Made by a program: the position numbers and the translations under genes | Part shown: positions 34,844 through 42,724 of the stretch, piece by piece | How the letters are laid out: every line of letters starts with the position of its first letter | Position numbering within the stretch: the first letter of the stretch is position 1 | Assembly (NCBI RefSeq): GCF_947499705.1 | Contig: NZ_CANMPJ010000001.1 | Location: 2,577,501 to 2,641,500 of the forward strand | Source: an uncultured Erythrobacter sp. | GTDB lineage: Bacteria; Pseudomonadota; Alphaproteobacteria; Sphingomonadales; Sphingomonadaceae | Length of the DNA: 64,000 nt | Direction of reading: 5' to 3' | The notes under the pieces: model-generated | Database searches by the model: none | What the model was told of the DNA's origin: nothing | The model's input: the letters and a program-made list of their open reading frames with translations, nothing else

Positions 34844-34917
34844 TGGAGGCCCGAGCCGGAATCGAACCGGCGTGCAAGGATTTGCAGTCCTCTGCGTAAC
34901 CACTCCGCCATCGGGCC
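34844..34917 (-). tRNA. tRNA-Cys (anticodon GCA)
   Basis: The minus strand folds as a cloverleaf with acceptor GGCCCGA/TCGGGCC, anticodon loop CTGCAAA with GCA, T-loop TTCGATT and encoded TCCA. It lies 42 bases from tRNA-Thr in the same direction, so they are probably processed from one transcript. Confidence 0.95.
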
Positions 34918-35090
34918 GAGCCGCCCCATTACAGGGCGGAAGCGGCGCACTAGCGATTCGCCGCCGCAAAGGCAATGCGGCAATCGCTGCCTGCTGCCTC
35001 AAGTAACGATAATCTGGAACCCTTCGCAAAAGCGCTAGCTTACGCAACGTCAGTCTGGACCACTGCGGATCGGATGGGCAGAGCACTCCC

Positions 35091-35870
35091 ATGACGATAG
35101 CAAGCCTACTCGAACCGGTGACCGGTCAGCCCGGTCCCGCCCGTCTCGATCATGCCAGCAACTGGATGCAAGGACGCACTCTGTATGGCGGCGCTTCGGC
35201 GCTCGTGGCCTACACAATGGCGACCCGAGCCTTCAGCGACTTGCCGCCGCTGCGCGCTGCCCAGATCGGCTTCGTTGCGCCGGTCGGAGAAGAGATCGAG
35301 CTTTCCGCCGAGATCGTCCGGCAAGGCCGCAACGTCACCCAAATCCGCAGCGAAATCCTGTCCGAAGGCAAGGTTGCGCTCACCGCATTCTGGCTGTTCG
35401 GAACCGCGCGCGATGCCAATGCCGAGCGTACCGCCGATGCGCCGGAGAGCTGGCCGGGCGGCCCGGAGGAGAACGCCGCCGCAATGGGCGGGCAAGGCCC
35501 CTCCTTCATTCAGAACAACTTCGACATCCGGTTCGGTCAGGCGAAGGACGAGGATCACGGCGCGACCATTCGCCGTTGGGCACGCCTGACCGAGGATCAC
35601 TCGCTCGACCCGGTCAGCAAGCTGGTTCTGATGGGCGATGTCATGCCGCCGGGCGCGATGCGCATCATGCAGCGCATGGGCCCGATCAGTTCGATCAACT
35701 GGTCGTTCAACGTGCTCGACCCGGACACCCAATCCGAAGGTGGCTGGTATCTCGCCGAGAATGCGAGTCAGCACGCCGATGCAGGCTATTCTTCGGAACG
35801 CTTACGGATGTGGGACCGCGAAGGCCGCCAAGTGCTTGACGGCCTGCAATGTGTGGCGGTTTTTGGTTGA
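35091..35870 (+). CDS. Acyl-CoA thioesterase, TesB-like (double hotdog)
   Basis: A 259-residue protein of the thioesterase-like double-hotdog family. The first hotdog begins with SNWMQGRTLYGGASALVAYT and the second carries MGDVMPPG and SSINWSFNV, the typical positions of the TesB acid cluster. It probably hydrolyses acyl-CoA or acyl thioesters in the cytoplasm. It stands alone after the tRNA genes and is convergent with the enoyl-CoA hydratase gene, with a long hairpin between them. Substrate chain length unknown. Confidence 0.8.
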   Translation: MTIASLLEPVTGQPGPARLDHASNWMQGRTLYGGASALVAYTMATRAFSDLPPLRAAQIGFVAPVGEEIELSAEIVRQGRNVTQIRSEILSEGKVALTAFWLFGTARDANAERTADAPESWPGGPEENAAAMGGQGPSFIQNNFDIRFGQAKDEDHGATIRRWARLTEDHSLDPVSKLVLMGDVMPPGAMRIMQRMGPISSINWSFNVLDPDTQSEGGWYLAENASQHADAGYSSERLRMWDREGRQVLDGLQCVAVFG

Positions 35871-35876
35871 AGAGGG

Positions 35877-35955
35877 GCCTCGCCCTGCCTCCCCACCCGG
35901 CCACCGATTGTACCACCAGGCTTTGGTGGCCGGGTGGGGAGGCGGGGCGGGAGGC
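35877..35955. terminator. Very long GC-rich hairpin between convergent genes
   Basis: Arms 35877-35905 and 35925-35955 pair over nearly 29 positions (GCCTCGCCC... with ...GGGCGGGAGGC) around a 19-base loop. It begins 6 bases after the thioesterase stop and ends 11 bases before the stop of the convergent gene, so it can end both transcripts. Its length is far above a normal terminator. Confidence 0.75.
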
Positions 35956-35966
35956 CTCGCGCTAAA

Positions 35967-36779
35967 TCAAACGTCCTCGAATTTCGGCGCGCGTTTCTGC
36001 ATGCCAGCCATAACCGCTTCGACCTGATTCCGGGTGCGCATAATCGCGTGCTGCTCAATGCTTTCTTCGAGCAGAATGGCATCGGTGCCGCGTTCGAGCA
36101 TGCCGGCTTGAAGACGCTTTGCCGCGCGGATTGCATGAGGGTTCCGATTGGCGATCTCGCTGGCAATCATGGTCGCCCGCGCGTGAGGTTCGGAATCGAC
36201 ATGCGTTGCCAGCCCAAGACCCTGAGCATCCGCGCCGCTGAATTCGCGATTGGTGTAAATCAGTTCACGCAGCACATCGTCGCGCACCAGCCCGCGCCAC
36301 AGTGCGTAGCCGCCCATATCGGGGACCAGCCCCCATTTGAGTTCCATGATAGCCATACGGGTTTCTGGATGGACCACGCGAATATCGGCGCCGCTGGCGA
36401 TCTGAAGGCCGCCGCCGAAGCAAACACCGTGCACCGCTGCGATCACTGGCACGGGCAGCTTGCGCCAGAGCATGGCTACCTGCTGGAACTTGTTCGAGTT
36501 GCCATATGTGCGTTCAGTTAGCTCAGGCTCATCGGGGCTGGGCGTACGGCTAAAGCTGGCAGTATCAAGCCCGGCGCAAAACGCCCGTCCCTCACCCGAA
36601 AGTACAACAGCACGAAGCCCTTCCATCTTGTGCAACGCGCTGCCCGCTTCGATGATCCGCTCGAACATTTCCGGATCAAGTGCATTCATCTTGTCCCCGC
36701 GCGTCATGCGCACCTGCGCGACGCCGTCCGCGTTCATATCTATCGAAATTCTGTCATTGGCCTGCATGGGCTCGGTCAT
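35967..36779 (-). CDS. Crotonase/enoyl-CoA hydratase family protein
   Basis: A 270-residue crotonase-fold protein. The oxyanion-hole segments are GEGRAFCAGLDTASF near 62 and HGVCFGGGLQIASGADIRV near 117; the usual second acidic residue region reads MELKWGLVPDMGG. It should act on acyl-CoA (hydration, isomerisation or hydrolysis). Enoyl-CoA hydratases usually have two Glu; here the second position shows Pro-Asp, so another crotonase reaction is possible. It is a single gene between the hairpin and the winged-helix gene. Confidence 0.83.
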   Translation of the reverse strand: MTEPMQANDRISIDMNADGVAQVRMTRGDKMNALDPEMFERIIEAGSALHKMEGLRAVVLSGEGRAFCAGLDTASFSRTPSPDEPELTERTYGNSNKFQQVAMLWRKLPVPVIAAVHGVCFGGGLQIASGADIRVVHPETRMAIMELKWGLVPDMGGYALWRGLVRDDVLRELIYTNREFSGADAQGLGLATHVDSEPHARATMIASEIANRNPHAIRAAKRLQAGMLERGTDAILLEESIEQHAIMRTRNQVEAVMAGMQKRAPKFEDV

Positions 36780-36895
36780 CCTCGAATTCTGTTCAATTCT
36801 AGTGCCTGTGAGCGTGACCGATGCTTTTCGGCAAGTCCAGACGGAATTGTGGTGAGGCCTTTCCGCTCATTGGCAGTTCCGCTCGCGATTGAAAG

Positions 36896-37291
36896 TTAGT
36901 CGGGCGCCTTGCCGCCAAATGCGAACGCGCCTGGCCCCAAAGGTGTGTCGAGAAAGTATCCTCCATCCGGATGGGTCGCCAGTATCTTCGCAAGGCCAAA
37001 TGACGCCAACTTCGCCCGCACCCGGGCGACATGCACGGCCACGCTGTTCGTCTCTGGCTCAATTGTGATCCGCCACACATCCGCGAGCAGCTGCTGCTTC
37101 GTCATCACTTGGCCGGGCTGTTCAGCCAAACGCCAGAGCAGCTCAAATTCGCGCGGGTGCAACGCGAGCCACTTATCCTCCACACGGCCGTCGCGATGAA
37201 ACAGGTCAAGCGTTACGTCACCCGCTTCCCTGAAACGCGGGATCAGCGTGTCGCCATCGGGAAAGATGCTGTAGGCTGCTGTTGGATTCAC
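36896..37291 (-). CDS. Stand-alone OmpR/PhoB-type winged-helix DNA-binding protein
   Basis: A 131-residue protein. Residues 40-115 match the transcriptional-regulator C-terminal winged helix: LHPREFELLWRLAEQPGQVMTKQQLL, DVW, TNSVAVHVARVRAKL, and THPDGGYFL. There is no receiver domain, so it cannot be phosphorylated in the usual way. Its start overlaps the JAB-domain gene by 4 bases; these two and the membrane protein form a three-gene operon. It may regulate that operon; partner unknown. Confidence 0.82.
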   Translation of the reverse strand: MNPTAAYSIFPDGDTLIPRFREAGDVTLDLFHRDGRVEDKWLALHPREFELLWRLAEQPGQVMTKQQLLADVWRITIEPETNSVAVHVARVRAKLASFGLAKILATHPDGGYFLDTPLGPGAFAFGGKAPD

Positions 37292-37710
37292 AGGTCCCCT
37301 CCTGCGCGCATCGAATAAACAGCGCTTTCTGTGAAAATGAGATGATCGAGCAACTCGATATCCAGGGCCAAGGCGACAGCGGCCAGCCTGCGCGTTGCGT
37401 CGACGTCGATCTTGCTCGGGCGGCAGTCGCCGGAAGGATGGTTATGCGCCACGATTATGCCTGTTGCTCCAACTGTCAGCGCTCGGCCGAACAGATCGCG
37501 CATCCGCAATGAGAGAGCAGCGGCCTGTCCTTGGCCCATCGGTTCGTCAGCCAGATAAGCGCGCTCTGAATTGACGAAAATCGCGTGAAACCGCTCCATG
37601 TGACCAGGACCTTCCACGACCATATTGCGGAGGTAATCGATCATCGCCGCAATCCTCGTTTCTCGAGGATCGCTGCGCCTTTCCTGCGCGCGGATTTGAG
37701 TCATGATCAT
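37288..37710 (-). CDS. JAB/MPN-domain protein (RadC-like)
   Basis: A 140-residue metalloprotease-fold protein. The metal site is the JAMM motif HNHPSGDCRPSKIDVD with the two His, a Ser and an Asp in place. The N-terminal helix-hairpin-helix of full RadC is missing; the protein starts in the region just before the JAB fold. It overlaps its neighbours on both sides by 4 bases. RadC-like proteins have no settled function; they may be deconjugating or DNA-linked peptidases. No prophage or toxin gene lies near, which is unlike many short RadC genes. Confidence 0.85.
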   Translation of the reverse strand: MIMTQIRAQERRSDPRETRIAAMIDYLRNMVVEGPGHMERFHAIFVNSERAYLADEPMGQGQAAALSLRMRDLFGRALTVGATGIIVAHNHPSGDCRPSKIDVDATRRLAAVALALDIELLDHLIFTESAVYSMRAGGDL

Positions 37711-38273
37711 CGCTCATCCTTCTTGGCAAACAAATCATATTCAAAGACAGCCGCCAGCCGTGCTCGCAACGGATTGGCAGCGATGCGGTCGGTCCACTGC
37801 GGGGGTATTCGCCAATCTCGATAAGCCCCATATTTCCGTTTGCGCAGAATGTGCCGGGTCAGACCGATTCCAAGGAAAATCAGCAGCAACCAGCCAGGCG
37901 CTAGGACCATGGCGTTAAAGGTGACAGGTGATACCGCCTCAAACATGCTGCGAACAAAATGAACGGTCACGGCAAGAACCTGCATGCCGGCAATGAACAG
38001 CGTGTAGTTGCGGTTGGCGTACAGAGCGATACCGGTCAGCATCAGACCGGCGCAGACGTCAATCGTGATGGGGAACGGGTAGATATCGGCAAGTGCCGGA
38101 CCTGCCTCAACCACAGAATCATACGCCCAGTCGCCCAACTGAAAGACGACCAACCAAGTCAGGGCAACCGCGCGCTCTGGCCCGCCTCCCAGGACAAGCG
38201 CGGCAAGACACAAAGTCACAGCCAGGATGTCCTGTGCTACAATGCGATATTCGGAGGCGAGCAGCTCTAACAT
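37707..38273 (-). CDS. Integral membrane protein of unknown function
   Basis: A 188-residue protein with about five hydrophobic segments (QDILAVTLCLAALVLGG, ALTWLVVFQLGDWAYD, TIDVCAGLMLTGIALY, TLFIAGMQVLAVTVHF, LAPGWLLLIFLGIGLT) and a basic, cytoplasmic C-terminal tail of about 45 residues. I recognise no family. ATG at 38273 is used; TTG at 38288 in frame is the alternative. It is the first gene of the membrane protein/JAB/winged-helix operon, overlapping the JAB gene by 4 bases. Confidence 0.7.
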   Translation of the reverse strand: MLELLASEYRIVAQDILAVTLCLAALVLGGGPERAVALTWLVVFQLGDWAYDSVVEAGPALADIYPFPITIDVCAGLMLTGIALYANRNYTLFIAGMQVLAVTVHFVRSMFEAVSPVTFNAMVLAPGWLLLIFLGIGLTRHILRKRKYGAYRDWRIPPQWTDRIAANPLRARLAAVFEYDLFAKKDER

Positions 38274-38490
38274 CAGCCTTTCATCCAATCAGGACGGCGT
38301 GTTTACTGGCATCAGCTCGGGCAGATCTACTAACGCCGATGACATATCGGTCGATGCCGATTTGACGTTTGTAAAACTCAATCATTGGAGCAACTGCGAG
38401 CGCTTGGGTTCCGCGAACTGGCGTGCGGACGGATTGAGGTTTGCGATCGTGCGGTCGGTCACAATTGAACTCCCGCCTCATCCTCGCTCG

Positions 38491-39099
38491 TCAGGAGAAG
38501 CCTTGTTCGTCTGTGGGGACGGCGGCACGGCCTTCCAATGCTTCGCTGATCGAGACCGCGGCAGTGACCAGCAGGACGACCGCGGCAAGGATACCGAACG
38601 CGATTACGATGATCGCGCCCAGACGAAACAAGGCAGCGTGCTCGCCATCGAGCACCCCAGGTACGACCCTTGGCTCGCCAGGACGCAGCCAGGGCGCCTG
38701 TTCAAGCAGCGGCAAAACGTCGCTCATCACGAGTTCGCCTTGGTCGACTTGAGCACCATTAGTGCCACCAGCGCCGCCCGAAGGAACCTGAGAATTGCTG
38801 TATGCAGGTTCACTAAAGCCCTTAGGCGAATCCGCAGGTGATTGATTTTCTTCCGTTTTCCCATTCTCTTGGGCTTTAGGTTCCGTGCTCTTGGCCGGCC
38901 TGCTCGCCCGGTAGAGTTCAACCAGATCGCCGAGACTGCCAGCCCCATAGATATCCTTAAGGGCCCGAATGTGCTGGTTGATTCGGGTTTCGGACACGCC
39001 AAGTTCCTGCGCGATGACCTTGATGGGCACGCGCCGATCGATTCTTTCCATCACGGCGCCCTGACGTTCAGTCAGTTTGCGCGGCGTGGCGGGCGGCAT
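38491..39099 (-). CDS. LuxR-type HTH protein with C-terminal membrane anchor
   Basis: A 202-residue protein. Residues 5-60 match the LuxR/GerE helix-turn-helix (LTERQGAVMERIDRRVPIKVIAQELGVSETRINQHIRALKD). A long polar linker, rich in Pro, Ser and Gly, follows, and a single hydrophobic helix (about residues 158-182, AIIVIAFGILAAVVLLVTAAV) lies near the C-terminus. A DNA-binding domain held at the inner membrane would need either membrane-proximal DNA or release by proteolysis. AGGAGG lies 6 bases before the ATG. It is upstream of the membrane protein/JAB/wHTH operon on the same strand, 217 bases away. Confidence 0.8.
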   Translation of the reverse strand: MPPATPRKLTERQGAVMERIDRRVPIKVIAQELGVSETRINQHIRALKDIYGAGSLGDLVELYRASRPAKSTEPKAQENGKTEENQSPADSPKGFSEPAYSNSQVPSGGAGGTNGAQVDQGELVMSDVLPLLEQAPWLRPGEPRVVPGVLDGEHAALFRLGAIIVIAFGILAAVVLLVTAAVSISEALEGRAAVPTDEQGFS

Positions 39100-39201
39100 C
39101 TCTTCCTCCTAGTCAAAACGGGTTGCCAAAGTCAGTTAACGTTTAATGTCCAATATGGCTCCGAAAACTTATCTGCAGGCTGCCGGACACCTGATTCAAG
39201 A

Positions 39202-40401
39202 TCATGCGGCCGAACTATTGATGCCAAGAGAGGAAAGGTAACGCTTTACATTGCGCGCGGCTTGTCTGAGCCGTTGCTCATTCTCGACCATCGCGATCCG
39301 GACAAAGCCTTCGCCTTCCTCCCCGTAACCAACCCCTGGTGCGACCGCGACTTGCGCCTCGGTCAGCAATTGTTTCGAGAATTCAAGACTTCCCATGCTC
39401 GCCAGTGCCGGCGGCAGCGGAGCCCATGCGAACATCGAGGCCGCTGGTGAAGGGATGTCCCAGCCAGCGCGGCCGAATGCCTCGACCATGACATCGCGGC
39501 GTTTGCGGTACAGTTCACGGTTCTTCTCGACGATATCCTGCGGGCCGTTGAGCGCTGCACAGGCGGCCGCCTGAATGGGAGTGAAAGCTCCGTAATCGAG
39601 GTAGGATTTCACCCGCGTCATGGCTGCAATCAGCTTCTTGTTCCCGACAGCAAAGCCCATTCGCCACCCTGCCATCGAGTAGGTCTTGCTCATGCTGGTG
39701 AACTCGACCGCGATATCTTTGGCACCTTTGACCTGCATGATCGAAGGCGTCGGATTGCCGTCGTAATAAAGTTCGGAATAGGCAAGGTCGGACAGCAACC
39801 ACACCTTGTTCTCTTTCGCCCACGCGACCAAACGCTCATAGAAGGCGAGATCGACAGTCTCGGCAGTCGGGTTGGACGGATAGCTCACAACCAGCACACT
39901 GGGGCGCGGCACCGTAAAGTTCATCGCGCTTTCGAGCGATTGCCAATACCGCTCGTCCGGCGTCGTGGGGACCGAGCGAATTGTTGCCCCAGCGATGATA
40001 AAGCCAAACGTGTGGATGGGATAAGACGGATTGGGCGCGAGAATTACGTCACCGGGTGCAGTAATCGCGTTGGCGAGGCTGGCGAGACCCTCTTTCGAGC
40101 CCATCGTCACCACCACTTCGGTTTCAGGATCGAGATCGACCCCAAACCGGCGCGCGTAATAATTGGCCTGGGCACGGCGCAGGCCGGGGATGCCTTTCGA
40201 CTGCGAATAGCCGTGAGCATCCGGTTTACTTGCCACCTCGCACAATTTGTCGATCACGTGCTGCGGTGGGGGCTGATCGGGATTGCCCATCCCGAGATCG
40301 ATGATGTCCTGACCCGCCTGACGCGCCGCATGACGCATCGAGTTTACCTCGGCGATCACATACGGCGGAAGCCGCTTCATGCGGTAAAACTGGTCATTCA
40401 T
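39202..40401 (-). CDS. alaC: Class I aminotransferase, AlaC/LL-DAP aminotransferase type
   Basis: A 399-residue fold-type I PLP enzyme. The Schiff-base lysine is Lys239 in SMSKTYSMAGWRMGF; other marks are IDLGMGNPDQPPP at the start, SYPSNPTAE (Asn binding PLP) and the C-terminal arginine segment GFVRIAMVENEQRLRQ. The set matches the glutamate-pyruvate aminotransferase AlaC group. It makes alanine from pyruvate and glutamate in the cytoplasm. It is a single gene, divergent from phaC. The LL-diaminopimelate aminotransferase group is close, so substrate should be seen as likely and not proven. Confidence 0.85.
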   Translation of the reverse strand: MNDQFYRMKRLPPYVIAEVNSMRHAARQAGQDIIDLGMGNPDQPPPQHVIDKLCEVASKPDAHGYSQSKGIPGLRRAQANYYARRFGVDLDPETEVVVTMGSKEGLASLANAITAPGDVILAPNPSYPIHTFGFIIAGATIRSVPTTPDERYWQSLESAMNFTVPRPSVLVVSYPSNPTAETVDLAFYERLVAWAKENKVWLLSDLAYSELYYDGNPTPSIMQVKGAKDIAVEFTSMSKTYSMAGWRMGFAVGNKKLIAAMTRVKSYLDYGAFTPIQAAACAALNGPQDIVEKNRELYRKRRDVMVEAFGRAGWDIPSPAASMFAWAPLPPALASMGSLEFSKQLLTEAQVAVAPGVGYGEEGEGFVRIAMVENEQRLRQAARNVKRYLSSLGINSSAA

Positions 40402-40550
40402 TGCGATCTACACCCTTGTTCGCGCAATCAAGATGATTGACGGCGCAATGATCAGTCTAAGGCAATGTGGGTCGATGTGGGAAGGCGTTTTCGCTAAGCT
40501 TCCGTGGACTCGTTGTTTATAGCGGTCGAAATCGACTGGAAATCAGGCCG

Positions 40551-42554
40551 ATGTCAGGTCGGGATCAGGCCAAAATCAGGAAAGTGAGAGCCGCCGTGCC
40601 CCAGAAAAATGACGGATCTGCGTTCGATGCGACCGAGCCGTTTCGCGCGTTTTTCGATATGCAGGGTGAAACCATGCGGGAAATGTTCACGCAGGCGATG
40701 GCCGGAAAGATGCCCGACATGGCTTCTGCCAGCGGCAGCGAAGAATCAGCCGGTGCCAGTTCTCTGCCGGGGGCACTCAACCCGGCAGACATGGCCGAAT
40801 GGGCCAAAGCCAGCACTGAAATGCAAAAGATGTGGCTGGAGTTCGTGACGCATCAGGCGGGCCAGGCAGCGGCCAAGGCAACGGATGGGGCCAACCTGAT
40901 GGATCCCGCGCAGTGGCTTACAATCTCCAAAGGCATGCTGAAGCAGCTACCGGGTGCCACATTCGAAGGCACGACCAAGCTGGCGCAGGATTCCATGCAT
41001 CTATGGCAGGGCGTGCTGAGCCGCTTCGTCGCGTCGGCTGCTACCGGCGGAGCAGATGAAAGCGATCCGGCTGCCGCTCTGCCGCACAAGGACCGCCGCT
41101 TTGCCGATCCCGCCTGGAGTGAGCATCCGGCATTCGCCCTGCTCCACCAGACCTATCTGATGCTGACCGAGTATTTCCAGCAATCTGTGAAGGCGATGGG
41201 CGGCCTCGACAATGAAAAGCGCAAGCAGCTGCAATTCGCGGTCAGCGCGTTGTCGGAAGCCATGAGCCCGGCGAATTTCCTTCTGACCAACCCGGTGGTG
41301 ATGAAGCGCACCATCGATACGCGCGGGCAAAACCTGGTGCGCGGCATGCGGCACCTGATCAACGATCTGAAGCGCGGGCAATTGACCCACACCGATACCA
41401 ATGCCTTCACGCTGGGCGAAAACCTGGCCGCGACGCCGGGCAAGGTGGTGCACGAGACACCGCTCTATCAGCTGGTGCAATACTCGCCGTCGACCAAGGA
41501 CGTGTACGAAGTGCCGCTGGTGATCTTCCCACCATGGATCAACCGCTTCTACATTCTCGACCTGACGCCAAAGAAGAGCTTCATCAAATGGGCGGTCGAT
41601 CAGGGGATCACAGTGTTCGTGGTCAGCTGGAAATCCGCCGACGAAACGCTCGCCGACGTGGTGTGGGACGACTACATTCGCGGGCAGATCGAAGCAATCG
41701 ACACGGTCCGGGACCGGCTGAAAGTACCGAGCGCCCACACCATCGGCTATTGTGTGGCGGGCACCACGCTCGCGGCAACCCTGGCCATCCTTGCCCGGAG
41801 GGGTGAGGCGGACAAGGTCAAATCAGCGACCTTCTTCACCGCGCAGGTGGATTTCGAAAAGAGCGGCGAACTCAAACATTTCATCGAAGACAGCCATATC
41901 GAGATGATCGGGCAGCTTTCGCCCAAGGGCTATCTCGATGGGCGCTATCTGGCCGCGACATTCAACGCACTGCGCGGCAAGGACCTGATCTGGAATTACG
42001 TCGTCAACAATTACCTGCTCGGCGAAGACTATCCCGCGTTCGACCTGCTCCACTGGAACGGCGATGTCACCAACCTGCCGGCCAAGTGGCACAATGATTA
42101 CCTGCGCGATCTCTACCGCGACAACAAATTGGTCGTGCCGGACGAGATGTCCGCCGACGGCACGAAGATTGACTTGGCCAAGGTTGAAGCCCCGTGCTTC
42201 ATCCAAGCGGGCCGCGAAGATCACATTGCGCCTGCGGAAAGCGTATGGCGCGCGACGCAGCACTTCTCTGGCCCCGTCGAATTCCTGCTGGCCGGTTCGG
42301 GCCACATTGCAGGCGTGGTCAATCCTCCTGTCGCCAACAAATACCAATATTGGGTCGGCGACAGCGATGCGCCTTCTCTGAGCGCCTATATAGAAAGCGC
42401 CGAAGAACATCCGGGCAGCTGGTGGCCGCACTGGCTGGCTTGGCTGGAAGGGCAGGACAATACCCGCGTCCCGGCCACTGGAAAACGCAAGCCCGGAGGG
42501 CGCGGCGACACGGTCATAGAGGACGCCCCAGGACGCTATGTGAAAACGCGTTAG
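40551..42554 (+). CDS. phaC: Class I poly(R)-hydroxyalkanoate synthase
   Basis: Polymerises (R)-3-hydroxyacyl-CoA into PHA on the granule surface. The lipase-like box is IGYCVAGT with catalytic Cys401 (counted from this start), followed by Asp in REDHIAPAESVW and His in GSGHIAGVVNPP. The N-terminal domain has FDMQGETMREMF, as class I enzymes do. ATG 40551 gives 667 residues, somewhat long; GTG 40596, with AGGAAAGTGAGAG upstream, would give 652 and may be the true start. Phasin follows 170 bases later. No PHA depolymerase or phaA/phaB lies in the window. Confidence 0.92.
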   Translation: MSGRDQAKIRKVRAAVPQKNDGSAFDATEPFRAFFDMQGETMREMFTQAMAGKMPDMASASGSEESAGASSLPGALNPADMAEWAKASTEMQKMWLEFVTHQAGQAAAKATDGANLMDPAQWLTISKGMLKQLPGATFEGTTKLAQDSMHLWQGVLSRFVASAATGGADESDPAAALPHKDRRFADPAWSEHPAFALLHQTYLMLTEYFQQSVKAMGGLDNEKRKQLQFAVSALSEAMSPANFLLTNPVVMKRTIDTRGQNLVRGMRHLINDLKRGQLTHTDTNAFTLGENLAATPGKVVHETPLYQLVQYSPSTKDVYEVPLVIFPPWINRFYILDLTPKKSFIKWAVDQGITVFVVSWKSADETLADVVWDDYIRGQIEAIDTVRDRLKVPSAHTIGYCVAGTTLAATLAILARRGEADKVKSATFFTAQVDFEKSGELKHFIEDSHIEMIGQLSPKGYLDGRYLAATFNALRGKDLIWNYVVNNYLLGEDYPAFDLLHWNGDVTNLPAKWHNDYLRDLYRDNKLVVPDEMSADGTKIDLAKVEAPCFIQAGREDHIAPAESVWRATQHFSGPVEFLLAGSGHIAGVVNPPVANKYQYWVGDSDAPSLSAYIESAEEHPGSWWPHWLAWLEGQDNTRVPATGKRKPGGRGDTVIEDAPGRYVKTR

Positions 42555-42648
42555 CGGCGATTTGCGCGAACAGAATTTTTCGAAAATCGCCGCTACTGCG
42601 CAAGTTTTCGGTGAATTATCCTGATTTTCCAATCGCTTCACGCATCAA

Positions 42649-42709
42649 TTGTGCAGTGCACAAAAACCTTGACTTCGCATCTGCAATCGCTATTTTGTGC
42701 AGTGCAACA
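42649..42709 (+). promoter_or_regulatory. Phasin promoter with two TGC-N3-GCA (PhaR-type) sites
   Basis: TTGTGCAGTGCACAA (42649-42663) and TTGTGCAGTGCAACA (42695-42709) are near-identical. Each contains TGC-AGT-GCA, the form bound by PhaR repressors of alphaproteobacteria. Between them lie -35 TTGACT (42669-42674) and, after 16 bases, -10 TATTTT (42691-42696). The second site covers the start of transcription. No phaR gene is in this window. Confidence 0.65.
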
Positions 42710-42724
42710 TGAAGCGAGGATTTT

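Noticed and set aside
34806..35006. Open frame with GGPSRNRTGVQGFAV
   Set aside because: It is the antisense of tRNA-Cys; not a gene.
37288..37710. Mobile element marked by the RadC-like gene
   Set aside because: No transposase, toxin or direct repeat flanks it; neighbours overlap in a normal operon.
38281..38481. Minus-strand frame of 66 codons between the LuxR-type and membrane protein genes
   Set aside because: No ribosome site, odd composition, no recognisable motif.
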